This document shows, piece by piece, positions 63,108 through 64,000 of a DNA stretch of 64,000 nt. Every line of letters begins with the position of its first letter. Position 1 is the first letter of the stretch. The notes under the pieces were generated by a model. The model saw nothing but the letters and a program-made list of their open reading frames with translations. It did not search any database and was not told the DNA's origin. The stretch comes from Haematobia irritans. Its lineage: Eukaryota; Arthropoda; Insecta; Diptera; Muscidae. The stretch covers positions 558,001 through 622,000 of the forward strand of contig NW_027445841.1 in NCBI RefSeq assembly GCF_050003625.1. The letters are read 5' to 3'. The translations under genes were made by a program, and so were the position numbers.

Positions 63108-64000
63108 CTACGATAATTCGTGACCACCCTCAAAAAAATTGAAAAATCCACCCAAAACCTAAAAAAATTGAAATTTTTATATGAAAAACTTCTTTTGGCC
63201 ATATCTCCTAAACTAAGCGTCCTAGAGCGAAAAGGACGATAATTCGTGACCACCCTCAAAAAATTGAAAAATCCACCCAAAACCTAAAAAAATTGAAATT
63301 TTTATATGAAAAACTTCTTTTGGCCATATCTCCTTAAATATGCGTCCTAGAGCGAAAAGGATGATAATTCGTGACCACCCTCAAAAAATTTAAAAATTCA
63401 CCCAAAACCTAAAAAAATTGAAATTTTTATATGAAAAACTTCTTTTGGCCATATCTCCTAAACTAAGCGCCCTAGAGCGAAAAGGACGATAATTCGTGAC
63501 CACCCTCAAAAAATTGAAAAATCCACCCAAAACCTAAAAAAATTGAAATTTTTATATGAAAAACTTCTTTTGGCCATATCTCCTAAACTAAGCCTCCTAG
63601 AGCGAAAAGGACGATAATTCGTGACCACCCTCAAAAAATTGAAAAATCCACCCAAAACCTAAAAAAATTGAAATTTTTATATGAAAAACTTCTTTTGGCC
63701 ATATCTCCTAAACTAAGCGTCCTAGAGCGAAAAGGACGATAATTCGTGACCACCCTCAAAAAATTCAAAAATCCACCCAAAACCTAAAAAAATTTAAATT
63801 TTTATATGAAAAACTTCTTTTGGCCATATCTCCTTAAATATGCGTCCTAGAGCGAAAAGGACGATAATTCGTGACCACCCTCAAAAAATTTAAAAATCCA
63901 CCCAAAACCTAAAAAAAATTTAATTTTTATATGAAAAACTTCTTTTGGCCATATCTCCTTAAATATGCGTCCTAGAGCGAAAAGGACGATAATTCGTGAC
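63108..64000. repeat. Partial higher-order unit matching 58608 onward
   Basis: The first seven monomers match 58608-59500, including the AAAAATTCACCC substitution (about 63396) and the AAGCCTCC monomer that begins the five-monomer insertion. The 4500-bp super-repeat therefore continues out of the window. The final 17 bases (63984-64000) are the head of an incomplete monomer. Confidence 0.85.

Larger units (their letters stand above)
1..64000. repeat. 125-bp satellite DNA array filling the window
   Basis: The sequence is a head-to-tail array of a 125-bp, AT-rich monomer (42 G+C of 125 in the first copy). Successive GGACGATAATTCG heads fall at 1, 126, 251 and so on to 63984. Most copies are exactly 125 bp; some are 124 or 126 bp through single-base A-run changes, and a few are truncated or internally duplicated. 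All copies point the same way. I found no stretch, on either strand, that is not explained by this monomer. Such arrays are non-coding in eukaryotes and form constitutive heterochromatin; whether this one is centromeric, pericentromeric, subtelomeric or interstitial cannot be told from inside the array. The family is not one I recognise. The window begins exactly at a monomer head and ends 17 bases into one, so the array probably extends beyond both ends. Confidence 0.98.
50237..64000. repeat. Block 4: 1500-bp (12-monomer) higher-order repeat
   Basis: A set of single-copy-per-unit markers recurs in fixed order: CTACG instead of GGACG at a monomer head, ATGATAATTC, AAGCGCCC tail, GTGAACACC, TTTTATTTTTATATGATAAAC, CCTTAAAAAATTG and CCATACCTCC. 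CTACG heads at 50237, 53609, 57108, 58608, 60733, 61608 and 63108 give spacings of 3372, 3499, 1500, 2125, 875 and 1500 bp. The basic unit is twelve monomers: ten of 125 bp, one of 126 bp and one of 124 bp. The left part (50.2-57.1 kb) is older or more rearranged; the right part is nearly identical between copies. Confidence 0.85.

Noticed and set aside
1..64000. CRISPR array
   Set aside because: Repeats are directly adjacent with no unique spacers, and the unit is 125 bp; differences between units are scattered substitutions.
1..64000. Telomeric repeat, rDNA spacer or transposon-derived tandem
   Set aside because: No short telomere-type motif, no rRNA-like sequence, no terminal inverted or long terminal repeats and no transposase-like reading frame were seen anywhere in the window.

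Overview
The whole 64-kb window is one uninterrupted tandem array of a single satellite DNA family. The monomer is 125 bp, about 34% GC, and every copy lies head-to-tail in the same orientation, giving roughly 512 monomers from edge to edge. I see no unique sequence, gene, RNA gene, transposon or inversion. An array this long with nested higher-order repeats (HORs) is typical of eukaryotic nuclear heterochromatin (centromeric, pericentromeric, subtelomeric or a knob). I do not recognise the family and cannot name the organism.

Monomer layout, numbered from the GGACG at base 1: a CG-containing head (1-16), a CCACCC motif (17-22), an A-tract, a second CCACCC (40-45), a 16-bp A/T palindrome (55-70), a GGCC-containing stretch (about 81-100), a switchable tail cassette (about 100-112), and a 6-bp inverted repeat that spans the junction with the next monomer (110-130). 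Variants at a few positions define monomer subtypes: the spacer of the palindrome, the two tail forms, CCCTC/CCATC at 20-24, TTG/TTC/TTT at 31-33, and single-base markers.

Four blocks can be told apart by which subtypes dominate. Block 1 (1-16047) has long-range duplications (offsets 3030, 3799 and 1798 bp) and monomers carrying a 49-bp internal partial duplication. Block 2 (16048-43573) is dominated by a subtype whose palindrome is broken (GATAGTTTT), arranged in 4- to 9-monomer HORs, with local duplications of 1752, 876, 500, 875 and 3127 bp. Block 3 (43574-50236) is mixed and holds most of the truncated monomers. Block 4 (50237-64000) is a clean 12-monomer, 1500-bp HOR inside a 4500-bp super-repeat, with one +625-bp and one -625-bp unit that look like products of unequal exchange of five monomers.

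Nothing here encodes a protein. The 60-91 codon minus-strand open frames are the same satellite translated again and again. The points worth a second look are structural: conserved dyads with variable spacers, microhomology-flanked truncations, and a layered duplication history readable from marker spacings.
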